DNA from: an uncultured Anaerotruncus sp.
GTDB lineage: Bacteria > Bacillota > Clostridia > Oscillospirales > CAG-272
Assembly (NCBI GenBank): GCA_905210995.1
Contig: CAJLZE010000001.1
Span: 19,436-83,435 of the forward strand
Length of the DNA stretch: 64,000 bases
Direction: 5' to 3'
The first letter of the stretch is position 1. Every line of letters begins with the position of its first letter. The notes below the pieces were generated by a model that had not been told where the DNA came from, made no database searches, and saw nothing but the letters and a program-made list of their open reading frames with translations. A program made the translations under genes and the position numbers. Positions 43,832 through 53,547 of this stretch are shown here, piece by piece.

Positions 43832-45718
43832 TCAGCCTCTGTTGTGATGGAAGGTGGGGATCAGCTCGCAAAGCTTTTCCTCAAGCATTTCCGCGATCTT
43901 TTCGGGGGCGGTGTCGTTGTCGCAGGCGATGGCATGAAGCTCGTCGAGCTTCGGCATGAGCGTGTCAAGGCTTGCCTTGGCGGGTCTGCCGATATGGATC
44001 TTGCCGTTTTCGGTCGCCGCAAGACCGTCCTCCTTCATGAGAAGCTCTTCATAGAGCTTTTCGCCGGGGCGCAGCCCCGTGATCTTTATTTCGATGTCCT
44101 TGCCGACCTCAAAGCCCGAAAGACTTATCATCTTGCGCGCAAGGTCGATTATCTTGACCGGCTCGCCCATGTCGAGCACGAATATCTCGCCGCCGTGCGC
44201 CATTGACGCCGCGGCAAGCACGAGCGCGACCGCCTCGGGGATGGTCATGAAATAGCGGATGATATCCTCATGTGTGACAGTGACCGGGCCGCCCTCTTCG
44301 ATCTGCTTTTTGAAGAGCGGAATGACGGAGCCGTTTGAGCCGAGCACGTTGCCGAAGCGGACGGCGGAGAAGAGAGTTCCCCTGCCGTTCATGGCTTCGA
44401 TGATAAGCTCGCACACGCGTTTTGTCGCGCCCATGAAGTTTGTGGGGTTGACCGCCTTGTCGGTCGATATCATGACAAAGCGCGAAACGCCTGCCTTGAC
44501 CGCGGCGCGCGCGGTGTTTAGCGTGCCGAAGATGTTGTTTTTGACCGCCTCGGCGGGTGAGACCTCCATCAGCGGCACATGCTTGTGAGCGGCGGCGTGC
44601 ACGACGAGGAAGGGCTTTGTGCGCTTCATCAGCGCAAGCATACGGTCATAATCGCGCACCGAGCCGATATAGACCTCAAGGTCAAGGTCCTTGCCGTACT
44701 TTCTTACGAGCTCCTGCTGTACCTCATAGGCGTTGTTTTCGTAAATATCGACGATAACGAGCTTTGAGGGAGCGTATGCAGCTATCTGCCGGCAAAGCTC
44801 CGAGCCTATCGAGCCGCCGCCGCCCGTTACCATAACGCATCTGCCCTTGATGAATGCCGAAAGGCGGCAGTTGTCTATCGTGACGGGCTCTCTGCCGAGC
44901 AGCTCCTCAGGTGTTATGTCGCGCAGCTTTTGTATGCAGGTCGAGTTGTCGCTGTAAAAATCGGTGAGACGCGGCAAAAGCTTGACGGCGCAGCCGGTAG
45001 CGGCGCATTTGTCAAGTATATTGGCGCGCTGCTTGTTGTTTGCGGAGGGGATAGCCACTATGATGAGATCGACCCTGTGCTTGCGGCAAAGGCGTTCGAT
45101 GTCAGCATCGGTGCCTTCGATGTTGACGCCGCCGATCGACTTTCCGACCTTTCCGGCGTCGTTGTCAACGGCACATACGGGGATCATTCCGCTCTCGGGG
45201 TGGCTTTTTATCTCGTTAAGGAGAAGCTGACAGGCGTCTCCGCATCCGACTATGAGCACGCGGCGGGTGTTTTTGCCGCCGTGACCGTGGCATTTGCGCG
45301 ATATCGAGTAATCGCGCAGCAGACGGTAGACGAGACGCTCGGATACGAGCGCTATCGCGATGGTGCACATCGTGAGCAGATAAAAATACAGCGGGAGAGG
45401 GTAGTTGTGGTATATGATGCGCGTTATCAGAAAAAATACCGCGCCCGCGATCATGGATGCGATCGTGCAGATGAAATATTCGCGCGACTGAGCGAAGCTC
45501 CAGAGGCTGCGGTACACTCCCATTGCAAGCAGCACGACGAGGTATACCGGCAGAATGACCGCAAGGTGAAGAAGGTATGCGTGGATGGGCGAATCGAACA
45601 CAGTGTACGCGCGGCTGATATAATAACAGAAGGAGTAGAGCACCGTGACAATTACGGCATCTATCAGCACGAGAAGCGTCTCACGCAGGTGTGCCTTTAT
45701 GAACTTCGGTGTTTTCAT
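43832..45718 (-). CDS. PglF/CapD-type nucleoside-diphosphate-sugar 4,6-dehydratase
   Basis: A 628-residue membrane protein: four N-terminal membrane segments (about 10-120), a first Rossmann domain with VLIVGCGDACQLLLNEI (about 155) and a second, catalytic SDR domain with VMVTGGGGSIGSELCRQIAAY (about 295), STDKAVNPTNFMGATKR and RPGEKLYEELL. These enzymes make UDP-4-keto-6-deoxy sugars for capsule, glycan or protein glycosylation. The usual active-site Tyr-x-x-x-Lys is replaced by Met-x-x-x-Lys (NFMGATK), as is normal for this subfamily. Just downstream of the Gfo/Idh gene. Confidence 0.92.
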   Translation of the reverse strand: MKTPKFIKAHLRETLLVLIDAVIVTVLYSFCYYISRAYTVFDSPIHAYLLHLAVILPVYLVVLLAMGVYRSLWSFAQSREYFICTIASMIAGAVFFLITRIIYHNYPLPLYFYLLTMCTIAIALVSERLVYRLLRDYSISRKCHGHGGKNTRRVLIVGCGDACQLLLNEIKSHPESGMIPVCAVDNDAGKVGKSIGGVNIEGTDADIERLCRKHRVDLIIVAIPSANNKQRANILDKCAATGCAVKLLPRLTDFYSDNSTCIQKLRDITPEELLGREPVTIDNCRLSAFIKGRCVMVTGGGGSIGSELCRQIAAYAPSKLVIVDIYENNAYEVQQELVRKYGKDLDLEVYIGSVRDYDRMLALMKRTKPFLVVHAAAHKHVPLMEVSPAEAVKNNIFGTLNTARAAVKAGVSRFVMISTDKAVNPTNFMGATKRVCELIIEAMNGRGTLFSAVRFGNVLGSNGSVIPLFKKQIEEGGPVTVTHEDIIRYFMTIPEAVALVLAAASMAHGGEIFVLDMGEPVKIIDLARKMISLSGFEVGKDIEIKITGLRPGEKLYEELLMKEDGLAATENGKIHIGRPAKASLDTLMPKLDELHAIACDNDTAPEKIAEMLEEKLCELIPTFHHNRG

Positions 45719-45739
45719 GCCATATCTCCAGACAGAATT

Positions 45740-47011
45740 TTAAGGATTTGTTTTTTTCGCGGTGCGGTGAAGTGAATATATGCCCTCGCAGCGCGGGATG
45801 GATGCGGGATCCCTGCCGTTGAGAAGATCGGGGAACGCAACGGGCGCTCCGCCCTTCGATACCGAAAGCGCCGAGAGCGGCGAGACCGCCATGAGCACCG
45901 CGGCGTCGTAAATATCTATCGGCATAGGGAGATCTTCCTTCACCGAAGTGATGAATGCGTCAAGAACAAGGAAGTCCATTCCGCCGTGACCCTTCTTTAT
46001 GCCTGCGGCGGTATAGTCGCGCCAGAGCTTGGGCTGATATTTTTCGATCCAGCCGTCAAAATTGCCCCAGAAATTGCGCCAGCGGAAGTGATCCGCCTCG
46101 CTGTTGGTGTCGTCTGTGTAGACGGAAAGGTTGTCCTCGCAGAAGAACCCGCGCGTGCCGTGGACGGTCAGCCCGCGGCTGTACGGACGCGCAAGGGTCG
46201 TGTCGAGCGTTATTTTTACCGTCTGTCCCTTTGCGGTCGTGATGATCGTCGTCACAACGTCGCCCTGCGCAAAATGAGCATCGGCAAGAGCGGGATCTAT
46301 GCCGGGCGTTCTCGCGGCGTAGTCGTTGAGACCGCGCGCTGCGGTCGAGAAGGACGAGAGGGTGAGAAAACGGTTGTCCTCATTTATGCCGAGAAGACGG
46401 CATATGGGGCCGAGCTCGTGTGTGGGATAGTTCTCGCAGTTGCGGGAGAGATAGTTGCGCAGGCGGTAGTGACGGTTTTTCGCTCCGTTTGCGATCTCGC
46501 TGCGCAGATCGTGCATATATCCGCCGTCAACGTGCATGATATCACCGAAAATGCCGTCGCGCGCCATTTCGGTAACGGTCATCTCGCGTATGCCGTACAT
46601 ACAGTTTTCCAGCATCATCGCCGGTGTATGCGTTTCTTCCCATACGCTGACGAGAAGACGGCAGTCGTCGAGACTGTAAGCGCCGCCGACCTCAAACGCA
46701 ACGGGCTTGCCCGCACGCATCGCCGCGACAACGGCGGGCACATGAGCCTCCCACGCCGCAAAAACGAATATCACGTCCGTGAGGGGAGAGGAGATGAGCT
46801 CATTGTAATCGGTAAATCCGACGGGGCGCGCCCGTCCGTCCGCGGCGAGCTTTTCCTGCATCATTGAAATGCGGTCGTCGTAAACGTCGCAGACAGCCGT
46901 AATGTCAAGGTCGTCTCTTTCCGCCAGCAGTCCCGTCATCGAGACGCCGCGGCAGCCGAGCCCTATTATGCCCGCGCGGAGCTTTTTGTTGTGTGCTGCG
47001 GTCTCTTCCAT
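45740..47011 (-). CDS. Gfo/Idh/MocA oxidoreductase, GH109-like
   Basis: A 423-residue NAD(P)-dependent protein. The Rossmann motif GIIGLGCRGVSM opens the protein, and the central part has MLENCMYG and NYPTHELGPICRLLGIN, which resemble the GH109 group of NAD-dependent alpha-N-acetylgalactosaminidases more than sugar dehydrogenases. No signal peptide. Start ATG 47011 lies two bases after the stop of the M42 gene, with AAAGGCGGA upstream. The context suggests amino-sugar or glycan turnover; whether it oxidises or hydrolyses is undecided. Confidence 0.82.
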   Translation of the reverse strand: MEETAAHNKKLRAGIIGLGCRGVSMTGLLAERDDLDITAVCDVYDDRISMMQEKLAADGRARPVGFTDYNELISSPLTDVIFVFAAWEAHVPAVVAAMRAGKPVAFEVGGAYSLDDCRLLVSVWEETHTPAMMLENCMYGIREMTVTEMARDGIFGDIMHVDGGYMHDLRSEIANGAKNRHYRLRNYLSRNCENYPTHELGPICRLLGINEDNRFLTLSSFSTAARGLNDYAARTPGIDPALADAHFAQGDVVTTIITTAKGQTVKITLDTTLARPYSRGLTVHGTRGFFCEDNLSVYTDDTNSEADHFRWRNFWGNFDGWIEKYQPKLWRDYTAAGIKKGHGGMDFLVLDAFITSVKEDLPMPIDIYDAAVLMAVSPLSALSVSKGGAPVAFPDLLNGRDPASIPRCEGIYSLHRTAKKTNP

Positions 47012-47012
47012 G

Positions 47013-48089
47013 TCATTCCGCCTTTTCCGTGCACGGCTCCTCAAAGCCGAAATAAAGCAGTATCAGCGCCACGGTGTTTGCGGCGGCGTCAAAGTGAGTG
47101 CGCTCCATGCCGTGAGAGGCGTGAACGCCGGGACCGATGAGTGCGCCGGGGATATCGCTGCCGCTGCGCCACATAGCTCCGATATCCGATCCGTAGAAGG
47201 GGTATATATCGACGGCGTACGAAAGCTCTGCCGCCTTTGCGAGCGAAATGAGGCGCGAGGTCATCTCGTAGTCATACGGGCCGCCCGCGTCCTTTGCGCA
47301 GATGGAAACGTCGTGCTCGGTGCAGGAAAGATCAAGCCCTATGCAGCCCATATCGACGCCGAGCATCTCGCGCACGGGAGGCATGCAGGCGCCGCCGTGA
47401 CCGACCTCCTCGTACATCGTAAACACGATCTTTATATCGTTTTCGGGAACAAATCCCGCGTCGTGCATCACCTTTGCCGCAGTTATGAGGCAGGCGACGC
47501 TTGCCTTGTCGTCGATAAAGCGGGATTTGAGAAATCCCGTGTCCGTTACGGTCGTTTTTGTGTCAAAGCAGATGTAATCGCCGTTTTCGATGCCGAGCGC
47601 GCGCACGTCGGCGGCGCACTTCACGTCCTCGTCGAGCCTCACATACATATTTTCGGCATCGCGCGGGCGTGACTTCGAGTCGGGGTACACATGGACGGAC
47701 GGGCTCTTTGAGAGCACCGTGCCGGTGTATTTTCTGCCGTCGCGGGTGACGACGGTGCAATATTCGCCGTCGAGAGTTGCAAGAAGCGGTCCGCCGACCT
47801 GCGAAAATGCAAGCCCGCCGCCGGCATCTACCGAGCGTACCATTGCGCCGAGAGTGTCGCAGTGCGCGCAGGCTCCTATGGCGGAGTCATGGTGTGCGCC
47901 GGGGTAGGTCAGAACGAATCCGCCCTTTCCGGTGTGTTCGCAGTTGCAGCCGACAGAGGCTGCAAGACGTTCGATAAGGGGCGCGATCTCGCGCGGATAG
48001 CCCGAGGGACTCGGAGCCGCCATGAGAGACTTCACGGTCTCGAAAAAGAAGTCCCTGAATTCCGCGGGGATGATCTTTTTTGTTTTCAT
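47013..48089 (-). CDS. M42 family metallo-aminopeptidase
   Basis: A 358-residue cytosolic two-zinc aminopeptidase. Ligands in order: His in AHCDT, Asp in FIDDKAS, Glu pair in MYEEVGHGG, Asp in GLDLS and His in GPGVHASHGMERTH. The family includes glutamyl and general peptidases that form TET-like dodecamers. ATG 48089 has AGGAT seven bases upstream; a TTG at 48116 gives a longer form with no site. Translation is coupled to the Gfo/Idh gene. Confidence 0.9.
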   Translation of the reverse strand: MKTKKIIPAEFRDFFFETVKSLMAAPSPSGYPREIAPLIERLAASVGCNCEHTGKGGFVLTYPGAHHDSAIGACAHCDTLGAMVRSVDAGGGLAFSQVGGPLLATLDGEYCTVVTRDGRKYTGTVLSKSPSVHVYPDSKSRPRDAENMYVRLDEDVKCAADVRALGIENGDYICFDTKTTVTDTGFLKSRFIDDKASVACLITAAKVMHDAGFVPENDIKIVFTMYEEVGHGGACMPPVREMLGVDMGCIGLDLSCTEHDVSICAKDAGGPYDYEMTSRLISLAKAAELSYAVDIYPFYGSDIGAMWRSGSDIPGALIGPGVHASHGMERTHFDAAANTVALILLYFGFEEPCTEKAE

Positions 48090-48140
48090 TTTTTCGATCC
48101 TGTTCTTAATTTTCAATTTCGGTGTGCCGACGCAAACGTG

Positions 48141-49133
48141 TCAGCCGAGTGTATAGCCCATTATATGCTTTATCGAGAAGGGAAGAAGACCGCCGCCGTA
48201 TTTGCGTGCGCCCGCCTCGAACGCCACGATCACTCTGCCGTCGTGATAGTCAAGGTCCTCGCTCATGTGCGGGAGCTTTACGGTGTCGGCAAGCGTGCCG
48301 GAGTCGAGGTAGTAAAGTGGAATGCTCTTGCCGCCGTAGGTCACCGTGTCGGTGCTTTCGGTGCCGGTGCAGTCATATATATAAAGATGAGAGGATGCCA
48401 CGCCCGCCGAGGTGGAGAGAACATACTTTCCGCTGTCGGTGACGCAGAAGCCCTGCACTATATCGCGCACGGAGAGGGCGATGACCGGCTCCTCGGTGTT
48501 CACACCGTAGGGCTGTGTGTCGTCGCGGGTATATCCGTATATCAGCGCGCCGTATGCCGAGCCGTCGGGCGCGGTGAGGTGATTCTCGTCGCGCGTCTGA
48601 TATTTGTCGCCGCTGTGATATTCGCCTATCCAGAAGCGCTCTTCGTCGGCAAATGTGAAGGAGGCGTTTACGCCGACGCCGAAATAGCCGTCAAACGCAA
48701 CATATCCGCCGTCCTCGGCTTCCGCAATTGCAGCTGCCGTGAGGTGAAAGGCTTTTTTCTGATTGCTGATCCATACGTGCTTGCCCGAGGCGGATATGCC
48801 GCCCGCATGACCGTCGTAAATATCGCCGTTTTCGCGGCGCAGGTTCAGCGATTTCCGCAGCTTGCCGTCGTTCCCGACCACATAAATGCGGGAGGGGGCG
48901 CCGTCGGCATATCCGCAGAGGAGCCACGCGTCGAGCTCGTCGCAGTAGCAGACGCCCTGCGGCACAAAGTTGTCCGAAAGCCCGGGGATGCGGGCGATCT
49001 TTTTCGAGCCGCTCATAAAGCGGTGATAGAATATTCCGGTCGAAGAGCATATGAGTATGTAGATAAGCACTGCGGCGGCGATTATTATCGCAGCCTTGAC
49101 CGCGCCCGCGGCGGGTCGGGAGAGCTTTTGCAT
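48141..49133 (-). CDS. membrane-anchored beta-propeller-like protein
   Basis: A 330-residue protein with one N-terminal membrane segment (about 10-30) and an extracytoplasmic part with repeated phrases typical of propellers (DNFVPQGVCYCDELDAWLLCGYADG, HAGGISASGKHVWISN, QGFCVTDSGKYVLSTS, LPHMSEDLDYHDGRVIVAFEAGARKYGG split over several blades). No family name assigned. GGAGGAA six bases before ATG 49133. First gene of the operon that continues with M42, Gfo/Idh, PglF-like and probably LCP genes. Confidence 0.7.
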   Translation of the reverse strand: MQKLSRPAAGAVKAAIIIAAAVLIYILICSSTGIFYHRFMSGSKKIARIPGLSDNFVPQGVCYCDELDAWLLCGYADGAPSRIYVVGNDGKLRKSLNLRRENGDIYDGHAGGISASGKHVWISNQKKAFHLTAAAIAEAEDGGYVAFDGYFGVGVNASFTFADEERFWIGEYHSGDKYQTRDENHLTAPDGSAYGALIYGYTRDDTQPYGVNTEEPVIALSVRDIVQGFCVTDSGKYVLSTSAGVASSHLYIYDCTGTESTDTVTYGGKSIPLYYLDSGTLADTVKLPHMSEDLDYHDGRVIVAFEAGARKYGGGLLPFSIKHIMGYTLG

Positions 49134-49203
49134 GTGAGTTCCTCCATGATATCCGGTATGTAAGATGATATGTAAAATCGGTGAGCACAAAATCGCAACC
49201 TAC

Positions 49204-49232
49204 ATTATATCACACAATTATCAGCTTGTCAA
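49204..49232 (-). promoter_or_regulatory. sigma-A promoter for the envelope operon
   Basis: Minus strand: TTGACA (49232-49227), 17-base spacer, TATAAT (49209-49204), both consensus. Confidence 0.85.
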
Positions 49233-49281
49233 ATATTGCTGACATTTTGCCGATATTGTTTGAAAAAGTGCGCGGCGGGAC

Positions 49282-49310
49282 TTTATTTTCTGTTGAATAT
49301 GTGGTATAAT
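49282..49310 (+). promoter_or_regulatory. promoter for the paired lipoprotein genes
   Basis: TATAAT at 49305-49310; the -35 at 17-base spacing is a weak TTTATT (49282-49287). Confidence 0.5.
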
Positions 49311-49388
49311 GAATTTCGAAATATAGGTTCGGGCAGTGTGCGGGGCGAAAATGCACACGTTCCCGCAACAGAGAAGGCAGGTACAGAT

Positions 49389-50657
49389 ATGAAAAAAAGA
49401 ACGCTGAGGGTGCTTTCGGCTGCAATGGCTGCGGTCATGGCTGCGCTTATGCTCGCCGCGTGCAAGCCGCAGGGAGGCGCCGACGTGACCACACCGGTAT
49501 CGACGGCTGAGCCCGCGCCCGCAGACTTTACGGTCGTAAGGGACGGCGCATCGGAATTCAGGATAGTCCGCCCCTCGTCGGACGGCAGCGAGGAGACCGA
49601 GGCTGCAAGAGATCTTCGCGCGGCGATAGAAGAAAAGACCGGCGTCAAGCTGGAGATATGCGAGGACTGGTACGCAAAGTCGCAGACCCCCGTGAAATAT
49701 GAGATCCTCGTCGGGCACACCGACTGCGACGAATCCGTTGCGGTGAACGGCGAGATCGACGCCGAGGACGGATTTTTCTATGTCATACGCAGCGTCGGCG
49801 ACAAAATAGTCGTCACCGGCAAGTCTGCCAATATGATAAAGAAGGCGATAGACTTCATCATTGAAAATTATGCCGACGGAAACGGCAACATCACGATACC
49901 GCACGACATAAACGTAAAGAGCGAAATGTTCACGCCCGCCGTTGCCGATCATTTCGGAAAAGGCAAGGACGTTACCATGAGGCTCGACCTTGTGGGCAAG
50001 CTTGAGCCTTCGGACGGCTGCCGTGTCATTCAGGGCGGCGCGACCGACGGAAAATATCTCTATGTCATCATCAACGACGGCGGCAAAACGAACGCCAAGA
50101 GCGTTATTGCCAAGATAGAGATAAGCACCATGAAGGTCGTTGCAAGAAAAGCCGGCGTGCTTGTAGACCACGGCAATGACATCGTATATAAAAAGAACGA
50201 AAACGAGCTGTTCATCGTCCACAACGCGCCCAACCGCGAAACGGTGTCGGTGTACGATGCCGACACGCTTGAGTTCAAGCGCAAGATAACGCTGCCGCTC
50301 AAGATATACTGCATGAGCTATGACGAGTCGCTTGACTGCTATTGGGTCGGCGTCAGCGGCGGCGATACCTTTGCAAAGCTCGACGCAAACTTCAAGCTCG
50401 TCAAGAGATACGATTCGCAGCATCACCCGTATGTCACCCAGGGCATGGATTGCGACGACACATACCTTTACTTTGTCAGATACAAGACCAACTGCATTAT
50501 AGTTTATGACAAGGAAGGCGGATATATAGGCGAATACCCGATAGCTTTTGACGGTGAACCGGAGAATATCTCGCACGTCGGCGACGTTTTCTATGTCGTC
50601 GGCAGCAACCCGAGCTGGACGGGTGGGCTTATCTACAAGGTGACGCCCAAAAACTGA
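49389..50657 (+). CDS. lipoprotein with GH67-N-like domain and propeller-like domain, paralogue 1
   Basis: A 422-residue lipoprotein: signal with lipobox LAAC (about residue 24), a short linker, then a domain (about 40-165) of the type at the N-terminus of alpha-glucuronidases (EFRIVRPSSDGSEETEAARDL, YEILVGHTDCDESV, FYVIRSVGDKIVVTGKSANM), which binds or displays sugar chains. The second half (about 200-422) has propeller-like repeats (DGKYLYVIINDGG, YKKNENELFIVHN, DDTYLYFVRYKTN). Followed after 28 bases by a close paralogue. Probable surface glycan-binding pair; no catalytic domain. Confidence 0.75.
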   Translation: MKKRTLRVLSAAMAAVMAALMLAACKPQGGADVTTPVSTAEPAPADFTVVRDGASEFRIVRPSSDGSEETEAARDLRAAIEEKTGVKLEICEDWYAKSQTPVKYEILVGHTDCDESVAVNGEIDAEDGFFYVIRSVGDKIVVTGKSANMIKKAIDFIIENYADGNGNITIPHDINVKSEMFTPAVADHFGKGKDVTMRLDLVGKLEPSDGCRVIQGGATDGKYLYVIINDGGKTNAKSVIAKIEISTMKVVARKAGVLVDHGNDIVYKKNENELFIVHNAPNRETVSVYDADTLEFKRKITLPLKIYCMSYDESLDCYWVGVSGGDTFAKLDANFKLVKRYDSQHHPYVTQGMDCDDTYLYFVRYKTNCIIVYDKEGGYIGEYPIAFDGEPENISHVGDVFYVVGSNPSWTGGLIYKVTPKN

Positions 50658-50685
50658 TATTTTGCACGGAAGGATAAATAATTAT

Positions 50686-51957
50686 ATGAAAAAGAAGATC
50701 GTAACGCTCGCGGCTGCTATGGCGGTGCTTTTTGCGGCGCTCACCCTTGCCGCGTGCAAGCCGGAGGGAGGCGCCGAGGCGACCACACCGGTATCTACGG
50801 CTGAGCCCGCGCCCGCGGATTTTGCATTTGTAAAGGACGGTGCGTCGGAATTCAGGATAGTGCGCCCCGCTTCCGACAGCAGCGACGAGACGGAGGCTGC
50901 CAAGGAGCTGCGCAAAAAGATCGAAGAAAAAACGGGCTATAAGATGGAGCTGTACGAGGACTGGTATGCAAAGTCTCAGGCTCCCTCGAAATATGAGATA
51001 CTTATCGGGCACACCGATCTCGACGAATCCGTCGCGGTGAACGGCGAGATCGACGGTGAGGACGGATTTTTCTACGTCATCCGCAGCGTCGGTGACAAAA
51101 TAGTCCTCACGGGCAAGTCGGCAAACATGATAAGAAAGGGTATCGACTTCATCCTTGAAAATTATACCGACGAGAGCGGCAACATCATGATCCCGCACGA
51201 CATCAACATAAAGAGCGAAATGTATACGCCCGCCGTTGCCGATTATTTCGGAGACGGCAAGGACGTTACGCTCACCTCGGCGCTTGCGGGAGCTGTGAAC
51301 GCCGTTGACGGCTGTAAGGTCATCCAGGGCGGCACGACCGACGGAAAGTATCTTTACGTTATAACGCATAACGGCGACAAAACCATAAACGCGGAGAGCA
51401 TCCTTCAGAAGATAGATATAAAAACTATGAAGACCGTCGCAAGGAGCGAGCGGCTGCGCGTTTCGCACGGCAACGATATAGTGTACAAAAAGAACACGAA
51501 CGAGCTTTTGGTCGTTCACTGCTACCCCGACGGAAAGATGGTGTCGGTGTTCGACGCCGATACCCTTAAATTCAAGCGCAAGATCGAGCTGCCGATCAGC
51601 ATTTACTGCATGAGTTACGACGAGTCGCTTGACTGCTATTGGGTCGGCGTCAGCGGCGGCGACACCTTTGCAAAGCTCGACGCGGATTTCAAGTTCGTCA
51701 AACGGTATATGTCGCAGATGCACGACTATGTGACTCAGGGCATGGACTGCGACGATACATATCTTTACTTTGTCAGATACAAAAAGAACTGCGTCATAGT
51801 TTATACAAAGGACGGAGGATACGTCGGCGAATACCCGCTCACGTTCCCCGGAGAGCCGGAGAATATCTGCCATATCGGAGATTACTTCTACGTTGTCGGC
51901 AACAACAGCAACTGGAGCGGCGGCGTGATACTCAAGGTAAAGCTGAGCGCAAAATAA
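50686..51957 (+). CDS. lipoprotein with GH67-N-like domain and propeller-like domain, paralogue 2
   Basis: A 423-residue paralogue of the preceding protein, colinear over its whole length, with long identical runs (for example CMSYDESLDCYWVGVSGGD and YVTQGMDCDDTYLYFVRYK). Lipobox LAAC, the same N-terminal domain and the same propeller-like half. Differences are concentrated in the surface loops after residue 215. A GGAAGGAT site precedes ATG 50686. Tandem duplication followed by divergence, perhaps to recognise different sugars. Confidence 0.75.
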   Translation: MKKKIVTLAAAMAVLFAALTLAACKPEGGAEATTPVSTAEPAPADFAFVKDGASEFRIVRPASDSSDETEAAKELRKKIEEKTGYKMELYEDWYAKSQAPSKYEILIGHTDLDESVAVNGEIDGEDGFFYVIRSVGDKIVLTGKSANMIRKGIDFILENYTDESGNIMIPHDINIKSEMYTPAVADYFGDGKDVTLTSALAGAVNAVDGCKVIQGGTTDGKYLYVITHNGDKTINAESILQKIDIKTMKTVARSERLRVSHGNDIVYKKNTNELLVVHCYPDGKMVSVFDADTLKFKRKIELPISIYCMSYDESLDCYWVGVSGGDTFAKLDADFKFVKRYMSQMHDYVTQGMDCDDTYLYFVRYKKNCVIVYTKDGGYVGEYPLTFPGEPENICHIGDYFYVVGNNSNWSGGVILKVKLSAK

Positions 51958-51968
51958 GCAATAAAAAA

Positions 51969-52000
51969 CGGGGCTGTCACGCGTTTGCGTGACAGCCCCG
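51969..52000. terminator. bidirectional terminator
   Basis: Perfect 14-base stem CGGGGCTGTCACGC / GCGTGACAGCCCCG with GTTT loop; A-run on the left serves the minus-strand gene, short T-run on the right the plus-strand pair. Confidence 0.85.
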
Positions 52001-52019
52001 TCGGCTTTTGACCGGCGCC

Positions 52020-53174
52020 TCAGTCGGGCAGAAGTGCGGCGCATATATCCTTGAAGCTGAATTTGTAATCGTCTATCGGAGCTATATAGCCGTCAAGGTA
52101 GCAGATTATACGGCAGTTGTGGTACTGGTCGTATTTTCCGTAGCCTTGAGCGGCGCCTTTCATGTAAATGTGCGCCGCATCGTCGTTGCCGGCAATGATA
52201 TATGCCAGACGCGGCTTGCCGTTATCATTGATCGAGGTGATCGTCAGCATACGGTCGGAGGACGGCAGCTCGGCGCCGCGGTGCATCCGAGAGTAAAAGC
52301 TGAGGTTTGAACTTTTAAACAGCTTTTTGCATATGGCGGCGAAATCATCGCGCGATATGGTCACCGTTTTAGTGCCGTCGGTAACGGTAACATCGCCCTT
52401 TGTGGTGGTATAGTCAGAGGTCATGCCGGCGCTCTCCGCAATCTCTGCGGTGAGGTATTTTGTCACCATGGCATAGAGCAGAGCGATGTCTTTTTCCTCA
52501 AGCACACTTTCGGAGAAGAGAGCCTCGTCGGAGCCCGCGCGGGTGACGGAAAATCTGCCGTTTGGATGCACCGAGTAATAGGCGGTCAGCTTGCCGTCTG
52601 TGTATTCATATACGGTGAGCATGGGATCATGAAGAGATGCATGAAAGCCGCGTGCGTCCGCATCGGATGTTATTTCCGAGTTTTCGGTCGCCTTTACGGT
52701 GTAGCTGCCCTGGGTGAGAACGGCGCGAAGGTAATCGCATTCGCGGTCGCCTGAGGGGATGAAATATGTTTCGGCGTAACGCGTGTCCGTGTATTGAAAA
52801 GATCCCGACCGCATACGAAAGCTTATGCCCTCGGCGGGCGCCTCGGTCAGCGCGGATGTGGGATATTCGATGCCGTAAAATGTGTAATAGTCGCTGGCGT
52901 ATCCGCTACCGTCCGCCGCGGGGCGTGCAGTGTAAAGAAAGAGCGAAAACGTGTTGCCGGCAGCCGTTTTGTCGGCATAAAGATCATTCGGCTTTTCAAC
53001 ATCGGGGTAGTGCCGAGGCGCAGCCGTTTCTTCCGCCGTGCCGCTGTCTGCGGCAGGGGCCTACGATGTCGCGACGGTGTCGCTGCCGCTTCCGTTATTG
53101 CTGCCGTTAGCGCATGAGACGCAAAACGTGAGAAGCATCGCAAGTAATGTCAGAAGTATAATGATTTTTTTCAT
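52020..53174 (-). pseudogene. lipoprotein gene interrupted by one in-frame TAG
   Basis: A single frame of 384 codons runs from ATG 53174 to TGA 52022-52020, broken only by TAG at 53063-53061 (codon 38). The 5' part encodes a lipoprotein signal with lipobox VSCA and a Gly/Ser/Asp linker; after the TAG the frame continues as the same kind of linker (APAADSGTAEETAAP) and then a folded domain that ends with FSFKDICAALLPD. No shift is needed. The ORF that remains after the TAG, from ATG 52814, lacks a secretion signal. The gene keeps a consensus promoter at 53339-53367. I read this as a recent nonsense mutation or an assembly error; readthrough is possible. Family unknown. Confidence 0.75.
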
Positions 53175-53338
53175 ATCGTTTGTTCCTTTCTTTGTTTTGT
53201 TATAGATCGGTTCGCGTCTTTTTGTCGGCATTAGGTATGTCGGGTGCAAGCACCCTGTCATGATTTACGCCTCCGCATATAATTTAGCATTGAGAAAAGT
53301 TGTTTTTGCATAATTGCTATCTGTTCCTTGCATTATCA

Positions 53339-53367
53339 ATTATATAATATCAAGAAAAGTTTGTCAA
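53339..53367 (-). promoter_or_regulatory. sigma-A promoter of the interrupted lipoprotein gene
   Basis: Minus strand: TTGACA (53367-53362), 17-base spacer, TATAAT (53344-53339). Confidence 0.8.
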
Positions 53368-53490
53368 TATGTTTATTCAAAATAATTCATTCGATGAATA
53401 AAAAAGTCGAAAACGTGAGAATAAAGGCTGCCGCCGCAAAAAAAATCGAAAATTTTCTCAATATCGGATGAAAAAAATTCAATTCAGGGG

Positions 53491-53519
53491 TTGACAAACG
53501 GCGAGCGATGCGGTATAAT
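53491..53519 (+). promoter_or_regulatory. sigma-A promoter for tRNA-Leu
   Basis: TTGACA (53491-53496), 17-base spacer, TATAAT (53514-53519), both consensus, about 30 bases before the tRNA. Confidence 0.88.
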
Positions 53520-53547
53520 ATCTACGTTGCCCGAATACGGGCGGCAT

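Noticed and set aside
53061..53063. Amber codon reassignment
   Set aside because: Only one in-frame TAG was found, in a flexible linker; a nonsense mutation or sequencing error explains it more simply. Kept only as a question in the findings.
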